Below, piece after piece: positions 25,418 to 34,243 of a stretch of 42,100 nt of DNA (position 1 is the stretch's first letter; each line of letters opens with the position of its first letter). Under the pieces are notes generated by a model. It did no database searches, was not told where the DNA came from, and was given only the letters and a program-made list of their open reading frames with translations. The translations under genes were made by a program, and so were the position numbers. This DNA comes from Sneathiella sp. (lineage in GTDB: Bacteria > Pseudomonadota > Alphaproteobacteria > Sneathiellales > Sneathiellaceae): positions 1-42,100 of the forward strand of contig JAEPMY010000021.1 in assembly GCA_017643685.1 (NCBI GenBank), in the 5' to 3' direction.

Positions 25418-26486
25418 CTGTTTCAGGATCAAACAGGTGAATGTGATTAGGCGTAATGGTGATTGGCAGCACTTCTCCTGCTTTCGCCAAGTGAGTGCCT
25501 GACTGACGCAGTGTCAGATCCGTCTTATCATTTCCAAAATGGCCATGTAGCAATGTATCAGCACCCAGATGCTCAACCAGAGTCACTGTCAGCGGCAGAG
25601 CACCTTCAGCGCCCGGTGTGATTTCCAGATGCTCTGGGCGGATACCAAGCTTAACCGGTTTGCCATCAAACCCTTCCACGCCATTTGCCCCAACAGGCAA
25701 AACTGTATCGGTGCCGATAACCACAGACTTACCATCCTCAGCAACAGTAGCATCAAGGATATTCATCGCGGGAGAGCCAATGAAACCGGCAACGAAGAGA
25801 GAGGCCGGCTTTTCGTACAGCTCAAGGGGCGTGCCCAATTGCTCGACATTACCAGCATTTAGAACCATCAAGCGGTGACCAAGTGTCATCGCCTCAACCT
25901 GGTCATGCGTCACATAAACACTTGTGATGCCCAAAGATTCTTGAAGCTGCTTAATCTCGACACGCATCTGAACTCGCAGTTTTGCGTCCAAGTTTGATAG
26001 CGGCTCATCAAAAAGAAACACACTCGGTTTACGAACAATCGCGCGGCCCATTGCCACACGCTGACGCTGACCACCAGAAAGCTGACGTGGTTTACGGCTC
26101 AATTGCTCGTCTGTCAGTTCCAAAATTGACGCAGCATTCTTAACTCGCTGATCAATCTCGTCTTTGCTCAAACCCATGATTTTCAAACCATAAGCCATAT
26201 TGTTGTAAACCGTCATATGCGGATAAAGTGCATAGTTCTGGAACACCATCGCGATATCACGCTTTGATGGCTCCAAATCGTTTACCGCTTTTCCCCCAAT
26301 GCTGAGGGAACCATCCGTAATTGTCTCAAGTCCGGCGATCATCCGAAGCAAGGTGGATTTACCACAGCCGGAAGGGCCAACAAGAACCAGAAACTCACCA
26401 TCCTGAATATCAACATCCACACCGTGGATTGCCTTGAAACCGTTCGGATAGGTTTTCTGGAGGTTTTCAAGTGTTACGCTTGCCAT
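25398..26486 (-). CDS. ugpC: sn-Glycerol-3-phosphate ABC transporter ATPase
   Basis: A 362-residue ABC ATPase of the MalK/UgpC group. Walker A is GPSGCGKSTLLR, the signature is LSGGQRQRVAMGRAI, Walker B is VFLFDEPLSNLDAKLR, and the C-terminal 120 residues form the TOBE/OB regulatory domain (IRPEHLEITPGAEG). Several substrates are possible for this ATPase class; the assignment to glycerol-3-phosphate rests on the operon ugpB-ugpA-ugpE-ugpC and the glp neighbours. It starts 16 bases after the ugpE stop and is the last gene before a bidirectional terminator. Confidence 0.92.
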   Translation of the reverse strand: MASVTLENLQKTYPNGFKAIHGVDVDIQDGEFLVLVGPSGCGKSTLLRMIAGLETITDGSLSIGGKAVNDLEPSKRDIAMVFQNYALYPHMTVYNNMAYGLKIMGLSKDEIDQRVKNAASILELTDEQLSRKPRQLSGGQRQRVAMGRAIVRKPSVFLFDEPLSNLDAKLRVQMRVEIKQLQESLGITSVYVTHDQVEAMTLGHRLMVLNAGNVEQLGTPLELYEKPASLFVAGFIGSPAMNILDATVAEDGKSVVIGTDTVLPVGANGVEGFDGKPVKLGIRPEHLEITPGAEGALPLTVTLVEHLGADTLLHGHFGNDKTDLTLRQSGTHLAKAGEVLPITITPNHIHLFDPETEKRIDF

Positions 26487-26502
26487 TTTTTACCTTCAAT
26501 CC

Positions 26503-27351
26503 TTACTTCTCAGTCTCTGTCAGACCTTGAACAAACAGCTTCTGCATTGCGACAACCACCAGCACTGGTGGGATAATGGCAAGCAGAGTAATCATCATAA
26601 TCAAATGCCATTGCGGCGCTTCTTCACCAGCCTCAAGCATGTTTCCAATCTGCATCACAACGGTGTACATGCTCTGATCTGTTGTAACCAACAACGGCCA
26701 CAGATACTGGTTCCAACCGTAAATGAAGAGGATCACAAACAATGCGGCGATATTTGTACGCGACATTGGCAGTAGGATATCTTTAAAGAACCGCAGTGGG
26801 CCTGCTCCGTCGATGCGGGCGGCTTCCAGCATTTCATCCGGAATGGTGAGGAATACTTGCCGGAACATGAATGTCGCTGTTGCTGAAGCAATCAACGGCA
26901 CCGTTAGCCCCCAATAGGTATCCAGCATCCCGAGGTTAGCCACCACTTCAAAGGTTGGAAGAATACGAACCTCAACCGGCAGCATCAGCGTCAGAAAGAT
27001 CATCCAGAAGAAGAACATTCTGAATGGGAAACGGAAATACACGATCGCAAAAGCTGACAGTAACGAGATGATGATCTTACCAATCGCAATCATCAGCGCC
27101 ATTATCGTACTATTGAGCAGCATGTATCCCATACCAGAGGCATCGCCGCCATACAGCCCCACGAAAAGGACCCGATCGAGATTTTCAAAAAAATGAGAGC
27201 CAGGAAGCAAAGGCAGAGGAAGTTCCGTCATCCGCGTCGCATCATGAGTTGACGCAACAAAGGTTACCCAAAGCGGAAACGCCACCATAATCACCCCGAG
27301 GATCAGGATGATATGCGAGAAAATTTTCAAAAGTGGTCTGTTTTCAATCAT
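26503..27351 (-). CDS. ugpE: sn-Glycerol-3-phosphate ABC transporter permease
   Basis: A 282-residue inner-membrane permease of the MalG type with six hydrophobic segments. The EAA loop is EMLEAARIDGAGPLRFFKDILLP, which contacts the ATPase. FGLYGGDASGMGYMLLNS and YGWNQYLWPLLVTTD are typical of UgpE. The start overlaps the ugpA stop by one base (TGATG). It forms the channel with UgpA. Confidence 0.94.
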   Translation of the reverse strand: MIENRPLLKIFSHIILILGVIMVAFPLWVTFVASTHDATRMTELPLPLLPGSHFFENLDRVLFVGLYGGDASGMGYMLLNSTIMALMIAIGKIIISLLSAFAIVYFRFPFRMFFFWMIFLTLMLPVEVRILPTFEVVANLGMLDTYWGLTVPLIASATATFMFRQVFLTIPDEMLEAARIDGAGPLRFFKDILLPMSRTNIAALFVILFIYGWNQYLWPLLVTTDQSMYTVVMQIGNMLEAGEEAPQWHLIMMITLLAIIPPVLVVVAMQKLFVQGLTETEK

Positions 27352-28232
27352 CAGTATTCCACCTTCTTCTCAACAAAACGGAACTGGAAAACGGTCAGGG
27401 CAACAACAATGGCCATTAGAACGGCTGACTGGGCAGCAGAGCCGCCAAGATCAAGCCCGACAAAGCCATCATTATAAACCTTGTATACGAGGATTTGCGT
27501 TGAGTTTGCAGGGCCGCCGGCTGTCATCGCATCCACGATACCAAAGGTCTCGAAGAAGGCATAAACCACATTAACCACCAGCAGGAAGAATGTCGTCGGA
27601 GACAGAAGCGGGAAAATGATAGTCCAGAACCGACGTGATGGGCCTGCGCCATCAATGGCTGCAGCCTCAATTAATGATTTCGGAATTGATTGTAATCCAG
27701 CAAGGAAGAACAAGAAGTTATAAGCAATCTGTTTCCAGGCGGCCGCAAAAATAATGAGCGCCATCGCCTCGTCCCCATTAATTTTGTGGTTCCAGTCATA
27801 CCCGAAGAATTGCAGGGTATATGGAATAAAACCAAGGGTCGGATTAAACAGAAAGAAGAACAAAGCGCCAGCGGCAGCAGGTGCCACCGCGTATGGCCAA
27901 ATCAACAACGTCCGATAAATACCGGAGCCCTTGATCACCCGATCCGCCATCGTTGCAAGAAGAAGCGCAATGGACATGGACAAGCCAGCCACTAAAAATG
28001 AGAAAATAAATGTACGCTGAAAAGAACCCCAATAGTGAGGGTCAGCAAACAATTCTTCAAAATTCTGGAACCAAACAAATTCGGTTTTAAGACCGAAGGC
28101 ATCTTCCACCAACATCGATTGGAAGAGCGCCTGACTAGCTGGCCAGATAAAAAAGATAATCGTCACAATGATCTGCGGAGCTACCAACAGGTAGGGTAGC
28201 AGTGACGGTTCAAAATGCACGCGTTTCAGCAT
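27351..28232 (-). CDS. ugpA: sn-Glycerol-3-phosphate ABC transporter permease
   Basis: A 293-residue inner-membrane permease of the MalF type. Visible features are [20 protein letters not shown] at the N-terminus, the EAA loop [20 protein letters not shown], and [20 protein letters not shown]. Six membrane segments are expected. It lies 75 bases downstream of ugpB; that gap holds a long stem-loop. The ribosome site is weak, which together with the stem-loop would hold permease synthesis below binding-protein synthesis. Confidence 0.94.
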   Translation of the reverse strand: MLKRVHFEPSLLPYLLVAPQIIVTIIFFIWPASQALFQSMLVEDAFGLKTEFVWFQNFEELFADPHYWGSFQRTFIFSFLVAGLSMSIALLLATMADRVIKGSGIYRTLLIWPYAVAPAAAGALFFFLFNPTLGFIPYTLQFFGYDWNHKINGDEAMALIIFAAAWKQIAYNFLFFLAGLQSIPKSLIEAAAIDGAGPSRRFWTIIFPLLSPTTFFLLVVNVVYAFFETFGIVDAMTAGGPANSTQILVYKVYNDGFVGLDLGGSAAQSAVLMAIVVALTVFQFRFVEKKVEY

Positions 28233-28259
28233 TGTATGGTGTACCTGTCAAATAAAGCG

Positions 28260-28291
28260 ACCCGCCGCGCAGCCTAGGCCACGCAGCGGGT
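28260..28291 (-). terminator. Intercistronic stem-loop ugpB/ugpA
   Basis: On the minus strand ACCCGCTGCGTGGCC can pair with GGCTGCGCGGCGGGT over about 14 base pairs including three G-U pairs. No T tract follows. It starts 17 bases past the ugpB stop, as in many binding-protein operons where such stems protect the upstream mRNA from decay. Confidence 0.6.
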
Positions 28292-28307
28292 ACTCTCGGA
28301 ACAAAGA

Positions 28308-29621
28308 TTACTTGTTTGCGTCTTCGAATTTACGAAGCAGTGCGTTACCACGCTCAACCGCTGTGTTCACAGCTTCTTCAGCAGTTTTGTCACCGGCCCA
28401 AAGAGCTTCCATTTCTTCGTTAATTACGTCACGAACCTGAACGAAATTACCGAAACGGATACCACGGGAATTTGGTGTAGGTGTATTCAGGCTCAGCTGT
28501 TTAATCGCTGTATCTGTACCTGGGTTCTCTTTGTAGAAGCCTTGCTCCTTAGACAGCTCATAGGCAGCTGTTGTAATCGGAACATAACCTGTACCCTGGT
28601 GCCACCATGCCTGTACTTCTGGAGAAGACAGATATTTCATGAAGTGGGCAACGCCTTTATATTCTTCTTGTGGCTGACCGCGCAGAACCCAAAGAGTAGC
28701 ACCACCGATGATGGAGTTCTGTGGTTTCTCAATGAGGTCTTTGTAGAAAGGCAGCATTGACTGACCAAACTCAAATTTAGCCTGATTTTTGATAGAACCA
28801 TAGTAGGCGGAAGAGTTCATCCACATACCACATTCTTGGTTGATGAACATTGGCAGGCTGTCACCGCGGCGACCGCCATATGCAAATGTGCCATCTTTTG
28901 TCCACTCAGCAAGGTTGCTCCAGTGTTTTTTCACTGCATCATTGTTGAATGTGAATTCTGTGTCGAAACCAGCAAAGCCGTTTTCTTTTGTCCCCATTGG
29001 GATATTGTGCCATGAACCGAAGTTCTCAACCATAACCCATGACTGCCAACCGAAGGAGAAACCACACTTCATGCCGGAGGCGCGCAGCTTATCAGAAGCT
29101 TCTTTCATTTCGGCCCAAGTTGATGGAACTTCAGAGATACCCGCTTTTTTGAAAGCATCTTTGTTGTACCACAGAACTGGTGTGGAGCTGTTGAACGGCA
29201 TGGACAGCAGTTCACCTTTTGGTGTCTGGTAATAAGAGATCACCGCTGGCAGATAATCGGATTTGTCGAAATCCACGCCTGCGTCAGACATAACCTGCTC
29301 TACTGGGTATACAGCGCCTTCAGCCGCCATCATGGTCGCGGTACCAACTTCGAAAACCTGAACGATATGTGGCTGCTTTTTCGCGCGGAACGCAGCGATA
29401 GAGGCCGTCATAGTTTCAGTGTAGTTACCTTTAAATGTCGGAACAACTTTGTATTCAGACTGAGAATTATTGAAATCTTCGGCGATTTTATTAACCCGCT
29501 CACCGTTTGCGCCACCCATGGCGTGCCACCAGTTGATTTCAGTTACAGCAGAAGCAAAAGATGTGCTCCCCACCAGTGCAGCCAGTGTTGCAGGTGCAAC
29601 AAGTTTCTTCATCATTGACAT
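28308..29621 (-). CDS. ugpB: sn-Glycerol-3-phosphate periplasmic binding protein
   Basis: A 437-residue family-1 solute-binding protein. A Sec signal peptide (KKLVAPATLAALVGSTSFASA) is followed by the mature start VTEINWWHAMGGANGE, the classical UgpB beginning. Further UgpB matches are YKVVPTFKGNYTETM, FEVGTATMMAAEGAVYPV, NSSTPVLWYNKDAFKKAG and GFSFGWQSWVMVENF. AGGGAAGAG lies four bases before the ATG. First gene of ugpBAEC. Upstream there is a Pho box, a glp-like box and a divergent LysR gene. UgpB in E. coli belongs to the Pho regulon (established), matching the site here. Confidence 0.95.
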   Translation of the reverse strand: MSMMKKLVAPATLAALVGSTSFASAVTEINWWHAMGGANGERVNKIAEDFNNSQSEYKVVPTFKGNYTETMTASIAAFRAKKQPHIVQVFEVGTATMMAAEGAVYPVEQVMSDAGVDFDKSDYLPAVISYYQTPKGELLSMPFNSSTPVLWYNKDAFKKAGISEVPSTWAEMKEASDKLRASGMKCGFSFGWQSWVMVENFGSWHNIPMGTKENGFAGFDTEFTFNNDAVKKHWSNLAEWTKDGTFAYGGRRGDSLPMFINQECGMWMNSSAYYGSIKNQAKFEFGQSMLPFYKDLIEKPQNSIIGGATLWVLRGQPQEEYKGVAHFMKYLSSPEVQAWWHQGTGYVPITTAAYELSKEQGFYKENPGTDTAIKQLSLNTPTPNSRGIRFGNFVQVRDVINEEMEALWAGDKTAEEAVNTAVERGNALLRKFEDANK

Positions 29622-29742
29622 TGCTCTTCCCTATCGGTTGATGCCATTTCTCGCCGGATTAATTCCGGCATGTGAAAATGATTTTGTGAACGGAGGCATC
29701 ACTCCTCCCTCCGCTACACTAGTAGGATTTATTCTGGCATCA

Positions 29743-29760
29743 ATGACCGTTTGATGACAA
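29743..29760 (-). promoter_or_regulatory. Candidate Pho box of ugpB
   Basis: The minus strand reads TTGTCATCAAACGGTCAT, matching the E. coli Pho box at 15 of 18 positions, with the two half-sites 11 bases apart. Eleven bases further a TAAATC could be the -10. It lies 122 bases upstream of the start codon; the leader between holds small inverted repeats, including GCCGGA/TCCGGC at 29653-29669. Confidence 0.65.
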
Positions 29761-29782
29761 TTGCGACAACTTGCGGTTTGAC

Positions 29783-29800
29783 CTTCATTTTTTTTCGTTA
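29783..29800 (+). promoter_or_regulatory. Candidate GlpR box in the ugpB/lysR gap
   Basis: CTTCATTTTTTTTCGTTA has the same two TTC-type elements 10 bases apart as the site before glpK (14 of 18 bases shared). It could join ugp to GlpR control in addition to phosphate control. The match includes a T run, so chance is possible. Confidence 0.35.
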
Positions 29801-29822
29801 TTGATAATGACAATGAATGATG

Positions 29823-29841
29823 TCATAACTTTACGTTATGA
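29823..29841 (+). promoter_or_regulatory. Candidate LysR operator
   Basis: TCATAACtttacGTTATGA is a perfect 7-base inverted repeat with a T-N11-A core, the usual LysR-type site, 28 bases before the lysR start. Autoregulation and control of ugp are both plausible. Confidence 0.5.
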
Positions 29842-29869
29842 AGTAAGGGTTTTTGCAGGTTTTATTACA

Positions 29870-30760
29870 ATGATTCGCCTTCGACAATTGGAAGCTTTTC
29901 GGGCTGTTATCTCTACTGGCGGTGTAACCGCCGCTGCCGATATGCTCGGCATCTCGCAACCCGCAGTTAGCCGCCTTATTTCGAGCTTAGAGAAATCAAT
30001 GAGAATGCCTTTGTTCGAAAGGCGTAGAGGCCGGTTACACCCGACTCACGAAGCAAAATTCCTTTCAGAAGAGGTTGAACGAGCCGTTTCGAATCTAGAG
30101 CACATTTCCCGTCTATCCGAAGATATTCGAAACCAAAAAGCTGGGCATCTGCGCATCGCGGCCCTCCCGGGCTTTGCAACTTCGCTTATGCCGAAGGTTA
30201 TTGCAGAGTTTTTGAAAGACCGAGATGACGTTACAATTTCCATTCAAACCCGCTCCTCCACACGGGTAAGAGAGTGGATCGCAGCCCAGCAATATGACAT
30301 CGGGGTAGCCGACGAGTTTGAAGGGCATAGTGCGGTCAATCACGAAACCATCCAAATTCGAACTGAATGCGTTCTCTCCCCGCTCCATCCACTTGCTGCA
30401 CAAAAAATTATCCGCCCTGAAGATCTGCACGATCAGCCAATGATCATTCAGGACCGTGAAAATCGTTTCTATCACCGCCTTAAAAAGACTTTTGACACAG
30501 CAGGGGTTGAACTAAACGCCAAGGTAGAAGTAAGACAGTTTGCAACGGCCTGCCTTCTTGCGATGAACAATGTAGGCGCCGCTGTTGTAAGCTCGATTGA
30601 TGCCGCCGAATATGCAGGTCGTGGTTTGATCGTTCGCCAATTTGAACCAGAACTGCCATTTACACTGGATTTACTATATCCAAAGTATCATCCCCGCTCC
30701 TTGTTGCTGCAGGACTTCATGTCTCACTTCAAATCGAGGCTAGAGCCGTGTCTTCGTTAA
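29870..30760 (+). CDS. LysR-family transcriptional regulator
   Basis: A 296-residue regulator. The winged helix-turn-helix is typical: RLRQLEAFRAVISTGGVTAA, ADMLGISQPAVSRLISSLEK, PLFERRRGRLHPTHEA. The effector domain follows from about residue 90. An extended frame to 29771 (TTG) is rejected because the LysR-type inverted repeat lies inside it. It is divergent from ugpBAEC, so it may regulate that operon or itself; the inducer is unknown. It converges on the carboxylase gene across 125 bases with only weak inverted repeats. Confidence 0.9.
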   Translation: MIRLRQLEAFRAVISTGGVTAAADMLGISQPAVSRLISSLEKSMRMPLFERRRGRLHPTHEAKFLSEEVERAVSNLEHISRLSEDIRNQKAGHLRIAALPGFATSLMPKVIAEFLKDRDDVTISIQTRSSTRVREWIAAQQYDIGVADEFEGHSAVNHETIQIRTECVLSPLHPLAAQKIIRPEDLHDQPMIIQDRENRFYHRLKKTFDTAGVELNAKVEVRQFATACLLAMNNVGAAVVSSIDAAEYAGRGLIVRQFEPELPFTLDLLYPKYHPRSLLLQDFMSHFKSRLEPCLR

Positions 30761-30885
30761 TCTTCAAGGCGGCGTGAAGAAGTGTGAAGGAACGTGCGTT
30801 TTCATCAAGCTCCTTCACGACTATTTCTGTGGTGGGCATCGCACCACATGCCCAGTTCGGAACTGGTAACTGCAGCCCCAATCTT

Positions 30886-33800
30886 TTACCAGGTATCGAC
30901 AAAAGTCCGCTTCCTGCCTCGCCGTGGGGCAGGAAGCGCGACAGCTTTTAAGCCCTGCAACAACCGCTCTCGGGTTGTCGCTGGATCAATAACGTCGTCA
31001 ATTTCCATAAAAGCCGCAGCATTAACAGCCTTGCCTCGCTTATAGGCTTCATCAACCATGGCTTGGAACGTGGCTTGCTGTTCTTCAAAGTCTTCAATCG
31101 CAGCCAGTTCTTTCTTAAATCCAAGCCTAACCGCCCCTTCAAGCCCCATTGGCCCCATTTCACCCGTCGGCCAAGCAAGAGTAACAAACGGGGCATGCAT
31201 GCTACCTCCGCCCATCGCCTGGGCCCCAAGACCATATCCTTTACGTAGAATGACCGTAAAGACAGGTACAGTTAAACTCCCTGCCGCAGCAAATAACCGA
31301 GCTGTTTTACGAACCAGCGCCGTTTTCTCTGCATCCGGCCCGACCATAAATCCGGGGGTATCGCATAATGTCAGGATCGGGATATCAAACGCATCACACA
31401 GCTGCAGATGACGGGCTGCTTTTTCCGAACCATCAGCATCAATTGCACCGCCCAAATACTTTGGATTATTGGCGATCAATCCCATCGGCCGCCCCCCAAT
31501 ACGGATAAAGGCCGTAATCATTCCAGGCGCATAATCCGGGCGTATTTCCTGAACAGTTTCTTTATCTGCCAGCAACCGGATGACCTCGCGAATATCATAG
31601 ACCCGAAGACGATTTTCTGGGATGACAGAGCGAAGCAGCCGTTGATCTTCCTCTTCATACTCAAGAACCGCCCCCTGAAAATAGGATAGCAGCTTTTTCG
31701 CAATATCTGTGGCGTCGGCTTCGTCTTCGGCAACCACATCAATAACACCATTAGGCGCCTGATCAGAAACGGGTCCAACCTCCTCAGGAGAGAACACACC
31801 AAGCCCACCGCCTTCAATCATCGCCGGGCCACCCATTCCAAGGGACGTATCTTTTGTTGCAATCAGCAGATCGCTTACACCCATCAACGCTGCATTTCCT
31901 GCGAAACATCGCCCCGACGCAATTCCTATTCGGGGCACGAGCCCAGAGAGACGGGCATATGTTTGAAAGGTAGGTACATCAAGCGTACTAGCCGCATTGA
32001 CATCCACATCGCCAGGACGTCCACCGCCCCCTTCCCCATAAAAAATAATAGGCAGTTGCCGCGCCTCAGCCAAATGCAATAGGCGATCAGTTTTCTTGTG
32101 GTTCATCATCCCCTGAGTGCCCGCAAAAACCGTGTAGTCATACCCAAGTACTACGCAGCCAGAGCGATCTTCCGGGAATTTATCACCATTTACACTCGCT
32201 GTTCCGGCGACCATGCCATCCGCCGGACTTATTCTTTCAAGCGTTTCCACATCAAAACGGGATCTCTGTGCCGCTAAGTTGAGCCCCCCATATTCTGAGA
32301 AACTCCCCTCGTCCACTAAACGCGATACATTCTCACGTACTGTAGACTTATTTTTAGAATGACGCTTTGCGACGGCCTCCGGTCGTGCTTCATCCAAAAT
32401 AGCGTGTTTTTTCGTCAACAACTCTGCTAGATCCGGCCGAATGTAATCTGGATCTTGAACGGCTTGCTCATCATCTAATTCTTTTCCCACATCGCCTGGC
32501 AGAATGACGAACAAGGCATCTCCCTCGGCAACCGTCTGACCAACCGCACCACATATGGATTGGACACGGCCGCTCACAGGCGCTTCAATCTGATGCTCCA
32601 TTTTCATGGCTTCAAGGATCGCGACCACTTGTCCCGCAACCACTTCTTCCCCCTCAGCAACTAAATACTCAACGACTGTCCCTGTCAGGCTAGCAGTCGC
32701 GGCTTCCATGCCTTCTGGGACGTTAAGGGAACTGGTTGTTGGGGTATCCTCTAGAATTATCTCTTGCTCCGCATCCTCAGGCATATTTTTGATCAGTTCT
32801 GACATATGCTGATCAATAAACCGGGTGGTAACCGGAGCAGAAGAGAGTTGCGGGTCGCTCAACAAGCTCTTCAAGAACCGAATATTTGTCTTAGTTCCGG
32901 AAATTTTATAACCGCTCAGAGCCTTTTTGGCCTTTTGTACAAGCCGTGGATAATCATCGACCGGAGATCTAACAATCAGCTTAGCCAATAAACTGTCATA
33001 CCGAGGATTTGCCTGCCATCCAGTTGTTGCGGCTCCGTCAATCCGAATGCCTGGCCCACCCGGTACTTCCATTCTCTCAATGCGTCCTAGTGGAAGCTTC
33101 AAGCTACCATCCGCCTCGACCCTCTCAGCATTGATCCGCAATTGAGCGGCCATGCCTTTTGGGCGCAATGCGGTAAAATCGATATCCAAATCTGAAAGGC
33201 GGCTACCCGTACAAACCCCAAGCTGAAGCGCGACCAAATCCAATCCAAGAATTTCTTCTGTGACCGTATGCTCTACTTGAATACGTGGGTTTGCCTCCAA
33301 AAATGCATAGCTGTTATCAATCGAGCTAACCAGAAACTCAAATGTTCCAAGGCCACGATACTGAACCGCATTTGCCATCTTTAATGCTGCATCGAACAAT
33401 GCTGCTTTTACGTCCTTCGTCAAATCTGGGGCAGGTGCAATTTCCAACAGCTTCTGATTTCGGCGCTGAGCGGAACAATCCCTCTCAAACAAATGAACTG
33501 CATCTTTACCATCCCCAAGGATTTGAACCTCGATATGACGCGCTTCGGGCATAAACCGCTCAACATAAACACGATCATCCCCAAAAGCTGACAATGCTTC
33601 CCTTTTTGCGCTTTCATACGAAGAGGTTATGTCATCTGCGTCGGATATAAGCCGCATACCGCGGCCACCGCCCCCAGAAGCAGCTTTAATAAACATCTGA
33701 CTTCCTGCTTCCAAAGAATTGAAAAATTCGGTCACCTCCTCAAGGGTAGTGTCTTCGTTCCGCCCCGCAAGAACGGGAACACCCTCTTTTATCGCAAGCC

Positions 33801-34161
33801 CTCGCGCCTGACTTTTATCAGCCAGCACCGCTAAGGCAGATAATGATGGACCAATGAAAATAAGACCCGCAGCTTCACATGCTTCTGCAAACGCCGGGTT
33901 TTCACTCAAGAAGCCATAGCCTGGATGAACAGCTGTCGCGCCAGCAGATATCGCAGCATTAATTACCGCGTCGATATCAAGGTAAGCGGCCGCCCCCGAG
34001 CCCGGTAATCGTTCCACGCTTTCAATGCGGGAGGCATGCAGGCTACTCAAATCATCTTCTGGTGCGATAGCAACAGGTGTCCACCCAAGCTCTTCGGCGG
34101 TATGTGCGATACGAATGGCAATTTCGCCGCGATTGGCGATAAGAAGGGTAGGGTTTTGCAT
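30886..34161 (-). CDS. Single-chain biotin-dependent acyl-CoA carboxylase (LCC-like)
   Basis: A 1091-residue protein holding all parts of a biotin carboxylase on one chain. Biotin carboxylase: residues 1-450, with ATP-grasp loop GGGGRGMR (163-170) and EANPRIQVEH (289-298). Biotin carrier: about 485-555, with Lys520 in LEAMKMEHQ. Carboxyltransferase N- and C-halves: about 590-1091, with GYDYTVFAGTQGMMNHKKTD, YGEGGGGRPGDVD and TPGFMVGPDAEKTALVRKTAR. This order and size match the long-chain acyl-CoA carboxylases known from structure in Mycobacterium avium subspecies; they accept acetyl- to long-chain acyl-CoA. GGAGG precedes the ATG. Role here unclear: malonyl-CoA supply or acyl-CoA catabolism. 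It lies after sufE and glpD on the same strand. Confidence 0.9.
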   Translation of the reverse strand: MQNPTLLIANRGEIAIRIAHTAEELGWTPVAIAPEDDLSSLHASRIESVERLPGSGAAAYLDIDAVINAAISAGATAVHPGYGFLSENPAFAEACEAAGLIFIGPSLSALAVLADKSQARGLAIKEGVPVLAGRNEDTTLEEVTEFFNSLEAGSQMFIKAASGGGGRGMRLISDADDITSSYESAKREALSAFGDDRVYVERFMPEARHIEVQILGDGKDAVHLFERDCSAQRRNQKLLEIAPAPDLTKDVKAALFDAALKMANAVQYRGLGTFEFLVSSIDNSYAFLEANPRIQVEHTVTEEILGLDLVALQLGVCTGSRLSDLDIDFTALRPKGMAAQLRINAERVEADGSLKLPLGRIERMEVPGGPGIRIDGAATTGWQANPRYDSLLAKLIVRSPVDDYPRLVQKAKKALSGYKISGTKTNIRFLKSLLSDPQLSSAPVTTRFIDQHMSELIKNMPEDAEQEIILEDTPTTSSLNVPEGMEAATASLTGTVVEYLVAEGEEVVAGQVVAILEAMKMEHQIEAPVSGRVQSICGAVGQTVAEGDALFVILPGDVGKELDDEQAVQDPDYIRPDLAELLTKKHAILDEARPEAVAKRHSKNKSTVRENVSRLVDEGSFSEYGGLNLAAQRSRFDVETLERISPADGMVAGTASVNGDKFPEDRSGCVVLGYDYTVFAGTQGMMNHKKTDRLLHLAEARQLPIIFYGEGGGGRPGDVDVNAASTLDVPTFQTYARLSGLVPRIGIASGRCFAGNAALMGVSDLLIATKDTSLGMGGPAMIEGGGLGVFSPEEVGPVSDQAPNGVIDVVAEDEADATDIAKKLLSYFQGAVLEYEEEDQRLLRSVIPENRLRVYDIREVIRLLADKETVQEIRPDYAPGMITAFIRIGGRPMGLIANNPKYLGGAIDADGSEKAARHLQLCDAFDIPILTLCDTPGFMVGPDAEKTALVRKTARLFAAAGSLTVPVFTVILRKGYGLGAQAMGGGSMHAPFVTLAWPTGEMGPMGLEGAVRLGFKKELAAIEDFEEQQATFQAMVDEAYKRGKAVNAAAFMEIDDVIDPATTRERLLQGLKAVALPAPRRGRKRTFVDTW

Positions 34162-34213
34162 GATCCTCCGGGCGGCAAGCCGCTTATTTTTATCAGTTTT
34201 GGATCATGCTACA

Positions 34214-34237
34214 CCCCTCGATCTTAAAATCAAGGGG
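34214..34237 (-). terminator. Stem-loop downstream of sufE
   Basis: On the minus strand CCCCTTGAT pairs with ATCGAGGGG (one G-U) around TTTAAG, six bases past the sufE stop. There is no T tract, so it may only shape or protect the transcript between sufE and the carboxylase gene. Confidence 0.45.
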
Positions 34238-34243
34238 CCGGAA

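Noticed and set aside
29771-29869. N-terminal extension of the LysR protein
   Set aside because: It would place the perfect LysR-type inverted repeat inside the coding region, and LysR proteins start just before the helix-turn-helix.
30784-30818. GTGAAGGA/TCCTTCAC inverted repeat after lysR, considered as its terminator
   Set aside because: The loop is 19 bases and no T tract follows, so the support is too weak.
30908-30938. Perfect 11-bp stem near the end of the carboxylase gene, considered as a terminator
   Set aside because: It lies within coding sequence encoding a basic tail (GRKR), and only a short TTTT follows; a role in LysR or carboxylase termination cannot be argued from sequence alone.
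34167-34189. GCGG/CCGC stem followed by TTATTTTT on the + strand
   Set aside because: No + strand gene ends here; on the minus strand it is just the leader of the carboxylase gene before its GGAGG site.
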